The notes under the pieces: generated by a model | Seen by the model: the letters and a program-made list of their open reading frames with translations, nothing else | What the model was told of the DNA's origin: nothing | Database searches by the model: none | In this document: piece by piece, positions 1 to 13,600 of the stretch | Numbering within the stretch: position 1 is the first letter of the stretch | Layout: each line of letters starts with the position of its first letter | Assembly: GCA_008711295.1 (NCBI GenBank) | Contig: VUYV01000007.1 | Location: 10,015,571 to 10,079,570 of the forward strand | Direction: 5' to 3' | Length of the DNA stretch: 64,000 nucleotides | Origin: Anarhynchus alexandrinus | Taxonomy: Eukaryota > Chordata > Aves > Charadriiformes > Charadriidae | Position numbers and translations under genes: made by a program

Positions 1-1613
1 AAGATAAGAAGTCTCTGTTATCGAAATCTACTTGCACTGTCAGTTTGTTGCTAAACGTTTCAGAGACAGAATATATAAACATTCTCACAGAAGCAATGGA
101 TACTTTCTGGATCTCCCTCTGTAAGAATTTTTATTCTGACCATTGCCAGGGACTCTGGTGGCAGTTTTATCTGTCTGTCAGGTAGGCTTCTTTCCTGAAG
201 GCTCACTAACTCTTACAGCTTTGCAGAAGAGACACAGGCACACAAAAGATAGTCACTCCTCTGGTAGCTGAACTGCAAGAACCGACTTAAGACAAAACCA
301 CGGAGGTGTCATATATTCCTTTACTCCCACTGAGCACTTTGAAAAACGGTATTTTTAATGTCAATAAAAATTCTTTCCTATATTTAGAAGAAACACAAAA
401 ATGAGGCTTTTCAGGCAGACTGAGCACAACTAATGACTGATCTAAAGCCTATGAAAATCAGTGACTTCTGTTGACTTCAGAATTGAATCTGACAGGATTT
501 AGGAACTTCACATCTGCTCATGAAGAGTGGGAGGAAAATTATTCCCTGTTGATCTGTCACATTAGGCTATCTATTAGAATGTCATGCTCTTGGCATCACT
601 CATGTCAAAAGAAATGGCATTATTTCTATCATTTTCAGAGATGATGAAAATAGTAAGTGACTCCTCTAACCAGCATACTAATGAAAAAAAATCCTAAGAA
701 GTTCTCCAGCAGAATAATAAGAAAATTTAAGTGGAATACATCAGTGTAACTTTACTAAACAGTTACAGTCTTTTTTGACTTTTCGTTTCACTGTTTTAAA
801 GGGAGAACGGACTTCCAGAGTGAATTCTATTAGCAGCTTGCTTAACTGTTATGCTTTACTACTACATTTTTAACTTTAGTAATGAAATTCCCATTGCGTT
901 TCTCTGAAGGTAATTATTTAACAAATGTTCTCATCTCACACTAGGTACTGCAGAAATAACTTCTCCATCCAAGTAGCATCTGATTTTTTTTGTCTTTGTA
1001 ATTAAAGACTAAAAGAATGGTATCCCCATTAAATTAATATTCTAAATCTCACTGCTGTGACAGACTGACAAGACGAATAATCTTGTACATGTTATTATTT
1101 TAAATATATTTTATGTATTTACATTTAAACGTCTGACCATAATAATTTTTTTCTGGGACAGACTGAAGATAACTTGTCTCGTTTTACAATTCTATACTCT
1201 AAAGCACATGAGATGAGGCACAGCAGTATAGAACGTTATGATTATTTCTGCTCCTACAGTGAATCATTACACAATTTAACAATCTGCCTCTTATCTGCAC
1301 CCTAGTTAAAACCAAACCAGACAACTTACATTTCCACAAAATTAGGCATGTAAATCACAGCTGGTAACTTACACATACAATAAGACAAACATTTGTATCT
1401 ATGAACTACTTTGGATCAAATGAGCCCAACTGATCCTTTACATATAATTTCGTATGCATAAAGGTACTTGCACTATGGGCAGTCTATTCCAATTTTTAAA
1501 ATTCATCTACAAGTCTTGTATGTAATTATTTACAAAACAACATTCCTTTATGAAAAAGGGAATATTCCATGCAACTAAAAAATGCCAAAACATTGAGAAA
1601 AAAATTTTCTTAC
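1..1613 (-). other. DPY19L3: DPY19L3 intron 14, running off the window
   Basis: This is AT-rich non-coding sequence downstream of exon 14. I looked on the minus strand for the expected next exon (a Met-Met-Asp-Glu-Leu type start of the luminal domain) and did not find it. I see no repeat family. Confidence 0.7.
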
Positions 1614-1670
1614 CTTATATGAAATGTATAGTAATGTAATTATTGGTATAGAATACTTAATCACACGTGT
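1614..1670 (-). CDS. DPY19L3: DPY19L3 coding exon 14 (last exon visible)
   Basis: This 57-nt exon encodes residues 520-538, [19 protein letters not shown], a membrane segment. Acceptor is CTCTTAG, donor AAG|GTAAGA. Length and position fit the family exactly. The downstream exons, which should begin with the luminal domain, are not found between here and position 1. Confidence 0.88.
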
Positions 1671-4600
1671 CTAAGAGAAATAGAAAAAAAATAATTGGTT
1701 ATTCTGATGATACATTTATTTGGATAGACTTAATTTTTAATGTATTCATATCTGACATATTTACAATGTGGTGGAATTTACAGAGTTTGAATTTTAAGAC
1801 CATATTCTGATTTTGTTTTCAAGTAAAACCCTTACTACAGACCCACCACAAATGATGTACTTATATCTATATACTTAAATCTATCTTCTACAATGTGCAA
1901 AACGCTATATCATTCAGTGTAATAGACTGTAAAGGTCTTTCAAGACCACTGATTATTTCTTAATATGGTGACTAAAATTTTTTTTTAGTAAAATTGTGGT
2001 TATTTTTCATAGCCACATCTATATTGCCATCTAGTGTATTCAAATGGAATTGTTTTAATATATAAACCCCTAGAAAATACATTTTACTTACTACATTTGT
2101 ACAAATGTACTTCAGAGATATCCAGTTTGAGGACTACAAACAATATTAACTTCAGATGCCTTATAATTCTGAGTCTTGATTTGGTTTAGATACAGAGCAA
2201 AACCAAATTTCATTAAATACTTTAAGTATAGTGCTAACCCTCTGTGACGTGTAGAGATGAATACATTTCAGGATAAGTTTCCATACTTCTGTACTGCACA
2301 GGCCAAAAGATGCAAATACACACATGTGGGATGTCCAGAGGTATTTCATTCTGAAAGAATACAGACAAGTTTTTGCTGATCATCTGGAGCTCTGCTAAGC
2401 TGTGCTGATAAGAACACTTATGTTAGTCAAATTCTGAACACAGTTATCTTGGACTTTCAGGACTTTGAGATAACTAAGTAAAAGACTGACTTTGCACTTT
2501 TCTGTGTGCTCTTGAGAACATCTCTGCTCCCAAGCTTTCAAACATTCTTTTTGGCAGAATTTTGGGAAATGCCTCAGTCTACAAGCAGAAACACACCAGG
2601 GAGAGAAAGAAGGTTCATGATCCTATCAGTTTATGGTCAGCATATTTTACACTCTTATCAAAACATACTCAATCATCTAAAAAAGCCTTTAGTAGAATTA
2701 AAAAAAATATATACCTCATTGTGCTTAATGCCAGACATCCAAAAAGAACTGTGTGAATTAAATTGTAAGCAGCATCAGGCTTCAGTGTAATTGTGCATTC
2801 TTCCATTTTTTCCATGCACTGGACTTGATTTGAACCACTAATTAAACAGGAAAAATAAAAAGTGTTATGTTAAGTTCTGTAACTTAATAGTTGTCTGCAT
2901 TTTAAAACGCATTTAATCCTTCAGATGCTAAAAAGCAATACTACTGCTATGAGTCCGCAATCTTCTACTATACCTATAATATAATTAAGCCTGATACCAC
3001 CAACTTGATGCAGCATCAGGTGTTTTATAATGAGATAAAACTGTTTACAGAAAGGCATGCTTGGTTTATTGCTTGAAGTAGCTACTCCCACAGGGTTAAC
3101 AGGGCTTTTGATGAGCATGAAGAATTTAACTGTGTTTTGTGCGGCTGTGCTGGTATATCTGGATGCTACTAAAGTTGCAGATTGGAACTAAGTTTATAGA
3201 AAAGAAGTGCTAAAAGGACTAGTTATTGCTTGATGTGGCTAGTCTTATGAATGTATGTGGAAGGATGATCAAAAAAAAAAGTAGTTCCTTAAATGTGTGG
3301 GTTTTTCCCCGTTGTTTTTGGATGGGGGATAATTGAGATAACTGGGCAGTATTAAAAATTAGGGTAATGTTGGGGATTACATTTAGGATTACAGAAAATA
3401 AGAGCTACAGAGTCTTTTGTTTGTTTTTAAAATCGATTAATGCAGTGAGCTTTTTAAGATGCTGGTTGAATAGTACCAAAATACCTTACATATGACTAAG
3501 ACTTCACAATTATCATAACATAGTTTCAAAATCAGAATGTCTTGGAACCTCTCCTTCTCCCCCAGTCTCTCTCCCCCCTGTTTTACTCTGTTTTCCATAA
3601 AATCTACAGAGTGGCATTTGTTACGTGACGCTCCTTGAAGTTTTGCTTAATCAAGTTTTATACCATCCCTTCTAACTTTTGGCCAGGTTGTAAATGTAAA
3701 ACTGAGAGGTGTATAATGAACCATTTACTTTTTTTTTTTTTTTTAATAGCAGTTCAGTACTAATTTTCTTCTAGTGTTCTGTAAATTCCTCCAAATCCTA
3801 CAGATTAGCTATGGCAACTGACAGCAGTGATGCGCAGTTGCAGTCTACCACTCCTGCTTCTTCACACAGATCACGAGAAGCTCAGCGCAGCCTATCCTAG
3901 CTCATTTCTGGGCAGTCTGAGGATGCCACCAGGGAAATCTTTGATTGGGAGTGCTTTACACAGGGAAAATGGGATAAACTAAAGAAACTCATGTTGTTTT
4001 CTACAAAGACACCCTTCCCCTGCTTACCCTCCCCCCAAAAAACCAAGCAAACAACCCTACACATCCTGCAAAACTTAACAGCAAACGAAAGAGCTTGAAG
4101 GAATCCAGGGAAGAATGTTTCTTTGTTTGGTCTCGTTAAATCCTTTACATTTTTAGCTTTAATAGGAAGTTACTTATTTTGCTTGATCTCTCTATTATAT
4201 GTCCCACTGTTTCCTTAGTATCTGCCGAAAGCAATACTGTATGCTGCTGTATTCAACTGTCGGTTCCTTAGCCTGTTGAAGAAGAGGAAACTGATAAAAA
4301 TGTGAATTATTTTAAAAACATATTTTACCTGAGGTTCCGAAAGGCAACAATTACAGCTGCTACTGCCATAAGGAAGAGAACAAATACATAGATGTAAAAA
4401 AGTAACGTATCCGAGAGTCTTGAAAAAGTATTTAATGGTAGTAAGCCAAAAGCTTCTTCGCAAAGATACAGGTTAGCATCAAAATCTCTAAAGGAAAAAG
4501 AATAATCCTTGTCATCATGTATTTCATAACTTGATGTCAAAAAGGACCAAAGTTTCCTTTTTTTCCAAGCAATTACAAAGCCACAGCTGTGCAGATTACT

Positions 4601-7600
4601 ATGAAGGAAAACGTATGAGACAAACATGAGGTAAAACCCCATGATTTATCACCACGATTTTAAATGAGAACAACCTTTGGGCTTCACTTAATCAAGTCAT
4701 ACAAAAAAGTAAAATTGCAGCTAAATCATACCTTGTTGCCCCAAATCCAAATTTTGCTTTCAGGAATTTGAATATATGTTCATCTGACTCAAGATTAAGA
4801 ATTTTCTACAAAGGGGGAAAAAGAAAGGAAAATTTTAAGTATCAAAAAATTAAGCTTCACACAGTTAAGTTTTTTCATCATTGAAATGAAACTGTGAAGC
4901 AACACAGGCTTACTGAGATAGGGTGCTCTGCAATCAAATAAGCATTCAGTTTGTAATTATGGTCCTGTGGTCCAAAGGGCAACTTACTTTTTAGAATAGT
5001 TTCTTATTTAGTTTCTTATTTACAGATAAAGATTATTCAGGACAAGTTGGTTTTAGCTGTATTTTTTATTTCAATGACTTATCACATCTCACTGTGATAC
5101 TCTTAACTACATTTTAATCTGTTGACATAGGTCTTTCGAAGAGACTTAAAACTCAAAAGCACAAAAAGTGTTACTGTCACTAATGTCTCCAGGTATTTGT
5201 GTGTACCAGAGGCAAATAAAAGTATGGTATGGTCTACAACATTTTTATAACAAGTATTCATTTCTAACTGCATTCATGGAAAAGTAAATTCAATGAAACA
5301 ATTTGAAAATGCTCAGCAGTATCAGAATGCAGTGTAAGTCTACACTTGTAATGAAATTACAGGTGAGCTTCAAGTTACGAATATGTATTTGATTATTTGG
5401 TGTTAATTTATGAAGTTTTAAGAGTATGTTTTAAAATCCATATACCAAAAGGATTAGCAAAACAATCTTTCATTTCTAAAATGCAGTCTCTGAAACACAA
5501 TGAAATTTCATTGCCATTTTTATTTAATATTACTCTACATGATTAACAAATAGTTTTTAACGTAATACATTTAGTAAGTTTCTATATTAAAAATTATTTG
5601 CTTACCTTTACGAATTTATTTATTAGGAGAGTCAAGCACAAGACTAATAGCACATGGAGGATAAGTTTCCCAAGTCTTTGAAGCAAGCCACCCTTTTTTA
5701 GGTTTTTCTAGAAAGAAGATATTAGTATTTCAGTACATTCGTATGTATTTGGAACAAAAGCAACAGAGACTATTTGAAATAGCTTCTCTGCTAAGCCTGA
5801 TCAGGATCAAATTGGTATTAGGTTCATGTAAGCAAAAATGTATACATAACCAAGTATCCAGAATAAAGACATATTTCTTCCATAATACTGAAGAGACAGT
5901 ATCATAAAAACTCCCCAGCGTATCGATCTGGCAGAGTTTTGTAACTAGCCAAACAGCCTTCCTTCAGAGGTGGCCACCAGATATTTATACAACTGCTAGC
6001 ACCCAGGGCAACTGTGGTTGTGTTCCAAGACTCCCCTAATTTCAATAGTATTGTGTGCCTTTTGAAATATCTAGTCATTTTGTGGAAAAGGTGTCTTTTG
6101 GCTCTGTCAGTTCATAGGACTTTGAGCAATTTTCCAGTTCAAAGCTCCAGATCTGAGAATGGTTCTTCGGCTGCTCATGGGCAATTTAGAATAGGTCCAG
6201 ACATTGTCTAACTATAAAAAACACAGTCTTGATTTTAAAAGGTCATGAGTGAGAGACAGCAGAAATGGCCCAGTCAGTTCATATATTCTGTTTAGAGGCT
6301 GTCATCAATGCCAGTATTAGAAAAAAGAGAATTGTAAATACAGGAAAAAAAATAATCTAATCTTTGAAAGAAACAATAGATTTCAGTAAACTGAATTTGA
6401 CATGTGCCTAATTCACACAGAATATTTTGTTGGAGGCAGATCCATAAATCCAAAACAAGTCCTACTGAAACAGGTGTAAAGTCCATTCATGCAATTTTTT
6501 TTGCAGGATCCAAACTGCAGCTTGCGCTATTGTAAATGTTAATAGTAATCACAGAATTATGGTGTCTGATGCACTTGGTTATGCTGTAGTTAGCGTAATT
6601 GAATTTATTATTTGATCATGCAATGTTTTTGTTGCTTTACACTTTAGTAATTCCTCTAATTGGTATGAGTAATTTAAGATTATAATGCATATAAATTACT
6701 CATTTATCTGTATATATCACACTCTTTATTTAGTACTACAAAAATATTTCAGTACCTACCTGGATTGTTCTTGCTATCAAGACAGAAGCGTTAAAACTTA
6801 TAAGTAATGATCCAAGAATCATAGAATTAAAGAACTGTAGGACACACACTAGCAGCAATCCAGAAATCTGAATGATATAGAGCCACATAACCTGTAACAA
6901 TAATGAGATTTTTATGCATACAAAACTCTACAGTCACAGCTGTTTTGCTTTGAATATGTTTTAGTATTTATTTCAACATCAATTATTTTTACAAAAAATG
7001 TATCATCTTGCAGTAAATCATTATGTTTAGAGCCATTACTATATCCTTTCTATATTTATGTCCTGAACTAGTTAGGTTCATGTTTTATACCTAGAGAAGC
7101 CTGATGCTATAATAAAGCAGATGAGTTAAACAACTGCAGTGAGGAAAATATTAATTACTTAATATTTGGAAGATGTTTTGTATTTTGTTTAGTCAAGGAA
7201 GTGCTTCTGTAGCCTCTATAATGTCTTTATGACTAAAGAGTTATGGCTGAGTGAAGTTCAGCAATCTGAACTTTAGCTGATTTCTCTAACTTTTTAATAA
7301 TAGTTTTGTATAGTCCTTTTTGAGCTACGCAAAACTATTACAAACATTCAAAGAATGCAAACACTAAAACCCACTGATTTTCCAATACAGTGGTACCAAA
7401 ACATAAATGTTACCTGACACAAAATACTCTGATTTCACAGCAGTGGTGTAAATCAGTATCAAATGGCCCAACAAACTCCAACAGCTTTAAACAGCACTTT
7501 TTTGAAAATTAGTATGGAATGAGAGTGATGCAGTTATTCCATTTTAGTATAATTCAGGATGAAGTTGGTAATTTGCCAGCTTTTAACGTAGCTGATTAGT

Positions 7601-10600
7601 CATGTTAATTGCTAACTTCAGCTTACACTTGCAGATATAATGAAGAGTTTAGAAAATGTTAAATAAACCACATGTATTTTGATATGTAGCCACCATACTA
7701 ATTTTCAGTTAAATTAATACAATCACTAATATTCAAGTCTGCTTCAAATTTACAATGACATTAAGACATATTACTCTTCATCCTACTGCAACCTTCCTTA
7801 AAGTTAGAACCTTGTTCAACTAGGCTAAGATTTATGAGGGCTAAACTAATCTCAGTAGAATTTCACAGTGACATTACATTCAAAGACAATGTTTTCATCT
7901 TCTACAGTGTATTTCTATTTCCTAAGATTAACAGTAAATGATCCCTTCTCTCCTTAGTAACACTTTTTTTTACTTTTTGGCTCATTCGGTTCAGCAACAT
8001 AGCAGCGACAATGTTGTTATTTTTTTGGTGAATTTCAATGTATGAAAGATAACTGCTTCTCTTGAGCAATCTGGTCTAACTTCTTCCTTCTCTTTGTGGT
8101 ACAGTGCCTATACCTAACTTTCAAACAAGGATGCACAATACTTGAGGCAAAATTCATACACTGTTATGACTTCAGCTTAGGCAAAGATTTCTTGTACTAC
8201 TATTTTTTTTTTTTTTTTGCTGGCCACATCCAGAGGACACGCTTAAGCTGCAGTGTTAGGTCAACTGTTAAGATGGTGTTTAAAAGCAATCCCTTAACAG
8301 TGTCAAAAAACATAGCTGTGTCTAAACAAAACTAGACCAAAATTAATCAACAGAAGTGCATTACATAAAGTGAAATAAAGTCAGCTGAAGAATCTGTATT
8401 ACTTTAAGCATCCAGGCCACTGGTTAATGAAATACCTCCAAAATTGTTAGCTTTATGATAGAAAAGAAAAAAAATTTTGCTATTTCCAAACATGATCTTA
8501 CCTTTGCTGTGGGAAGCATGTCAAAGCAGTCTAGTATGAACAATGTCAATGCTTGAATCAGCATCATAAACTGATTAAATTGCCAAGTCAGGCTAAAGAG
8601 AAATGTTGCTATGAATACAGCCATAAGTGTCAATCTCTGGAAGGAGGCAAAGTAGTTTTATTTAACTTTATAGTTTCCTTCATTAAAAAACAACAAAAAA
8701 AAACACAAAAAAACCCAGCAAAACCAACCAAAACCCACCTTAATTTCATTTTATTTTAAATACATGTTAAAAACATTAATATGAGTTTTCTAACTGCAAT
8801 AACTGCTTGGAGGATAACGAACATTTTTTTAGAGTTACACATTCTTGTATTTATGGCTGTATTTTACCGTTGTAATACCACTTGCAAGAAAATGGTGAGC
8901 TCTCAAATAGTTTCAGCCCATAGATTAACATGCAATACGTGTTCTACTGTGCTATAAATAGCAGTTATTTGAAGAAATTGAGGAGTAACAACTTAAGAAC
9001 TTTTTGTCAAAGAAATTGTATCGCCAATTTGTTTTTATTCTTGCAGATCAGGACAACCTCCTATATTTGTAAAATAAATGAAATCAAAAGGAAATCTTTA
9101 ATCCTTGTGCTTTACAAGCTTTTCTCCTGCCCATTTTGTGTTAGTCTCTTATGTTTTTTAAAATACACAGTACTGTTGTCTAGCACTCTTTAGAGCTTAC
9201 CTTTTTTTTTTTCTGTGCTGAGCACATGTATTCCTTTGTATTTCAACTATATTTAAATTAACAGAAGGCTCATCTGAATAATATTTTCAATGCTATAAGT
9301 GATTTGTGTGTGTGTATATGTACTGCTACAAATGCTTAGTAAGTATTTTGTCCTAAGTTTTATAGACAGTTTTCTGATACTAATTTTACTGTGTCATATT
9401 TATTAGAAATACTCACTTCTTGAACAGGCTGTAAATGAGTTCTGAGTAGGTATGTGATGGCTGCTATCTGAACAGCAAAGAACGGTAGTGCCCAGTTCTC
9501 TCTTAAAGGAATGGTGAATTCTACTCTTGTAGTATCTACTCTGTACAAAACAAACGGAGTTTCATAAATTTAAAACAAATAAAACACCAACTTGTTGACA
9601 GAGATGTTGCAGTCACAGGCATTTTTGTGGTATTTTAACCACAAATATTTGTGGTTATTGATAAAAAAGGAAGCTCTACACTCTAGTTCCACCTGTCTCT
9701 GAAAAAACATCATTATGAAGTTTCTGCAAGTCATCTGTTGTTTCTGTAGCTCAAATGTTGTATTTTAGCTTCACCTACTGTTAAAAAACTTATACTATGG
9801 ATTAAATCTTTCTTATGAAGTACAGCTTGGGTAATTTAAAAATGAACAAACAAACCCCCAAACAAAACCAGTCCCAAAATCCAGCATGTGGAGTCTTCAC
9901 ACCATACGTAATTTCGCTTCATTTTTTGATTTGCAAAAAGCACATATAAGAATAAATAGGTATCTATTTCTTCACTGCGATCCCAGTGCATTGGATGTGA
10001 ATACCACTAAACTGGTTAGAAACTTCTAGTCATTTTTTGAGTGTTCTAACATTAAAAGTATGTGACGGAAGTCAGTAGAAGTTCCTCAAAGGGCAGTCAT
10101 TTACAAAACCTGAATTAAAAGTTTAAAACAAAAAATAATTCCCTATTTTCTTGTGTAGAGAAAACGTTTGCTAAAAAGGAAAGTAAGCAACACATCCAAG
10201 ATGCTTAGCTGGATGAAAAAAACCTTCTAAAATGGAGTTACTCAGTAGTCTCAGATGTACTTCATCTGGACAGAAAGTTTTTATCCAAATAAATTCTATG
10301 CACTTATTCCCTTTGCATAAAGGATAACAAGCTTCCATTGTTCATGAATTATTAGAAAGATGGATAAAACAAATCTGCTCCAAATATTCTGTAAATGGAA
10401 AAGATGACCTCATGAAGTATACATGTCAACTATGCACATTGCATGTATTTTTTAATTACTTTCATCTTAGGAGAAAGAAACATTTTACCACTATATACCT
10501 ATAATTATTCTGTAATGGGCATGCTTGCAGATAAACTTCTTTACAGCTGCTTATTAACATATCAAACAGTTTTGATAGAACTGACACTGTACTTGATTTT

Positions 10601-13600
10601 CTTGATTAAGTTACAGATAACAGCCTATCTCACTGGTCTTAGCTTCATGCCAGCAGCTTACTGCTGGCCTAAAGCTAGTTCTTTAATTTTTCTCTTTTTC
10701 TCTCCAAATTGAGAATTCTTCAAGCGATAAAGCACTACAACAGCTCAATTACCATCTTTTTTCTGAGTCTTAGTGCAGGAGATGTCTACAGGAATAAGGG
10801 AACAGAGAAGCTGAACTTCTGATGATCTCAGGTTGTTGAAGGAACCCCCGGAGGTTGGGTGTGGGGCAGTGAGGAGAAACCTGAAGGGCATATATGCAGG
10901 TGTCTTTAACATCTAAGGCATCCTAGGCTGGAGAAGACAGGGTACATCATCTGGAGATCCAGACACACCTGAAAGGTCCACTTCCAGAGACCAATTTAAG
11001 CCAAAATTTTCTACTCAAACTTCTTAAAACTTTAAACACCCAGTCTGCAATGTCAGCTCATTTCTGATTATTTTCTAATTATTTTGTATTATTTAAACTT
11101 TTTTTTTTCCCATTTTCTGGCTAATCTGGAGAGAGGCCTTACAGTTTCATTTTTTGTCAAATTAATCATGCATTTGAAGGTTTGATGCCTTACCTTTGAC
11201 ATGAGGTACAATTTTAGAAAGACTGCATGTTTAATCTCACTTACCTGTTTGTAATATACCAGCAAGCTGCCAACAACCCTGAAAGCCACGTTCCACTAAG
11301 AAGCCAGCTTGTTACATACAGAGCAATGACATAAACTGCCTGAAGTCCAAACAAAGTGTAGATATAAAAATAAACAGGCTCTAGGTATTGCTGTAAAACA
11401 CAAGAATACTGATGTTGACATAAAACACTCATGGGGGGATTATACTTAATATTAATTTGCTTTTACGAATTAAAAAGGTATCAGGAATATTTCTAATTAG
11501 AAAATAACTAAAAAGGGGAACCATGATTCACTGCGCAATCTTCATAATGCACTTACAGTCTAAAGCCATAAATAAATGCCTACCTGAATTGGAAGAATCC
11601 TATACAGAATGCTGAGAAACACCTCCTGGTAAACATTCATTCTTTCAAGTATGTTAATTGTCCTCACAGATTCAGTTTTATTGTCATATACTAAACCATG
11701 TAAACCTTAACGATAAAGAGAAATTGAAATAGGAGATTGTCATTTTTCCCCTCCATCTTCATTTGAACAGTGATTAACTTTTTCAAAGGTATTTTAGGAT
11801 CTCTTATCAAAAACTGCACTTTGAGTCAAGGATTCAGATCACATTACCTCTGAATCAACATGACCTTCTGCGGTCTTCAGTTTCCCTGCTTCGAATGTGG
11901 CTCAGAGTGCTAATTCAAGTACTACGTATTTAGTAATGTATAAGACATTTATTTTTACACTTACATTCCTAGCATAGAATCTGTGGTACATACTGGATCT
12001 TGAGAACCATTCTTGTCACTACTGATGATGTTAACACACAGGTGATGTTAATATTGGCAAATGTGTAGTATAAGCAAAATTGCTAAGGAGCAATGGTTAA
12101 GTATCTAGAAAACATGAAACTGTCACAGAAAACCCCATCATTGTATATGATTTCCTTGGAAGCTGTTCATTATGTCGCTTACTGTCCAGGGATACAGCAA
12201 AAAAAATTGCCCCCTCCCACAAATAACTTGTAATTCAAATTAAACAAGAGAAGAATAAAAATGAAAGCAATATACTAAATAAACCAAGGCTGAAACCTTA
12301 ACAGACATGGAAGTTGTCCCTCAAAGTGATTGCCTTCATCAGAATGTGAAAGTGTGGCACAGAAACCAATGTATAACTGTGAAATTTATTATGTCCGTAA
12401 CTTAGTGGCTCCCTGGCGTATGAACAGAATAAATCTGTCTCCAGCACAATTGTTACACCATCTTTCACAGCTATGGTATTCCTTGTTCCCAACTACATTT
12501 GAAAAAATATTACAGATATTCAGCTGGCAACACGAAGTAAAACTTACTTTACAGTTTACAATACCTTGCTGGATGGAAGCAGCTTGAATCATCTGTTTGT
12601 AGTAGGAATAATAAAGTCCACATTCTGTTCTGAATGAAATCTCTCTTTCAACTTCCTGCAAGTGAAAGTTCAATAGTAAATTCACTTTCCATTTGCTTTT
12701 CACAATCACATGAAGCTGCCTTCAACTCAAGGTCCTGCTGCACCAGGGAAATTGACCTATACAGTGGCTTGAGTCTTTGGGTTTGTGCATTCTACACAAT
12801 TTAGTTCAAATAAAGGTAAAATACACAGACAAATTAGGGTGAGAAGCAAACAGCTGAGATGTCAATGCCTCTGTTAACTGGGGAAATGTATATGCCTTTT
12901 GTGATTCTAATATGTTTTTGCGATTCTGATATTGGAAATATTTTGGATCTTTTGCTATTTTTTTGTAATATTAAATGTTTAGCTAGGCCAACAGCTGGAC
13001 TTTAAAACTGCATATGTTTGCTCCATGCATTTAACCTTTTCTTCCAGATGTAGATATCCCATAGCGTTCCATGGCTTTGGCACCTTAAGGCTCGATTAAT
13101 TCAGTGTGCTATACTCAGGACTGCACCATAATGCCACTGAGATTTCAGCTGGCAGGGTATGCTGTTGCCCACTTCCTAAATGCTGTTTCTTGCAAGAAGT
13201 CAGCTGTTCATCACTCTCATGCTTACGTTATAGGTTAAAGGAAAAGCGATTCTTTACTTATTTTAGGTCTAGGTAAAGTTATTATTTTTAATTTAAAAAT
13301 GGTCAAATTATTTAAACTAGGTACACTTCAAACTATGCCTCTTTCTTGGCTGATGTTGCAGCAGGTGGAGTCTAGTGAGATATGAAAGCTCTCCTAGAGA
13401 AAACAGCTCTCAGCATCTTTGCTTTGGAATACACCTCCTTTTGTTAACTCATTAGTTGTGAAGACCTAACGAAATTTAACAAATTCAGAGTCTTGGGTGG
13501 CCACGTTTAAACAAAATAAGACTCCAAGAACAACCAATCTGAAGAGAAGTAATAGGCATCTTATACAAAATTGTTTTATTATTTGTGATCCTTCTAGTAG

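Noticed and set aside
2506..2790. 94-codon plus-strand frame
   Set aside because: It overlaps DPY19L3 exon 12 on the opposite strand and has no independent support.
12330..12587. 85-codon plus-strand frame
   Set aside because: It runs antisense over the end of DPY19L3 exon 3 and its intron; no family resemblance.
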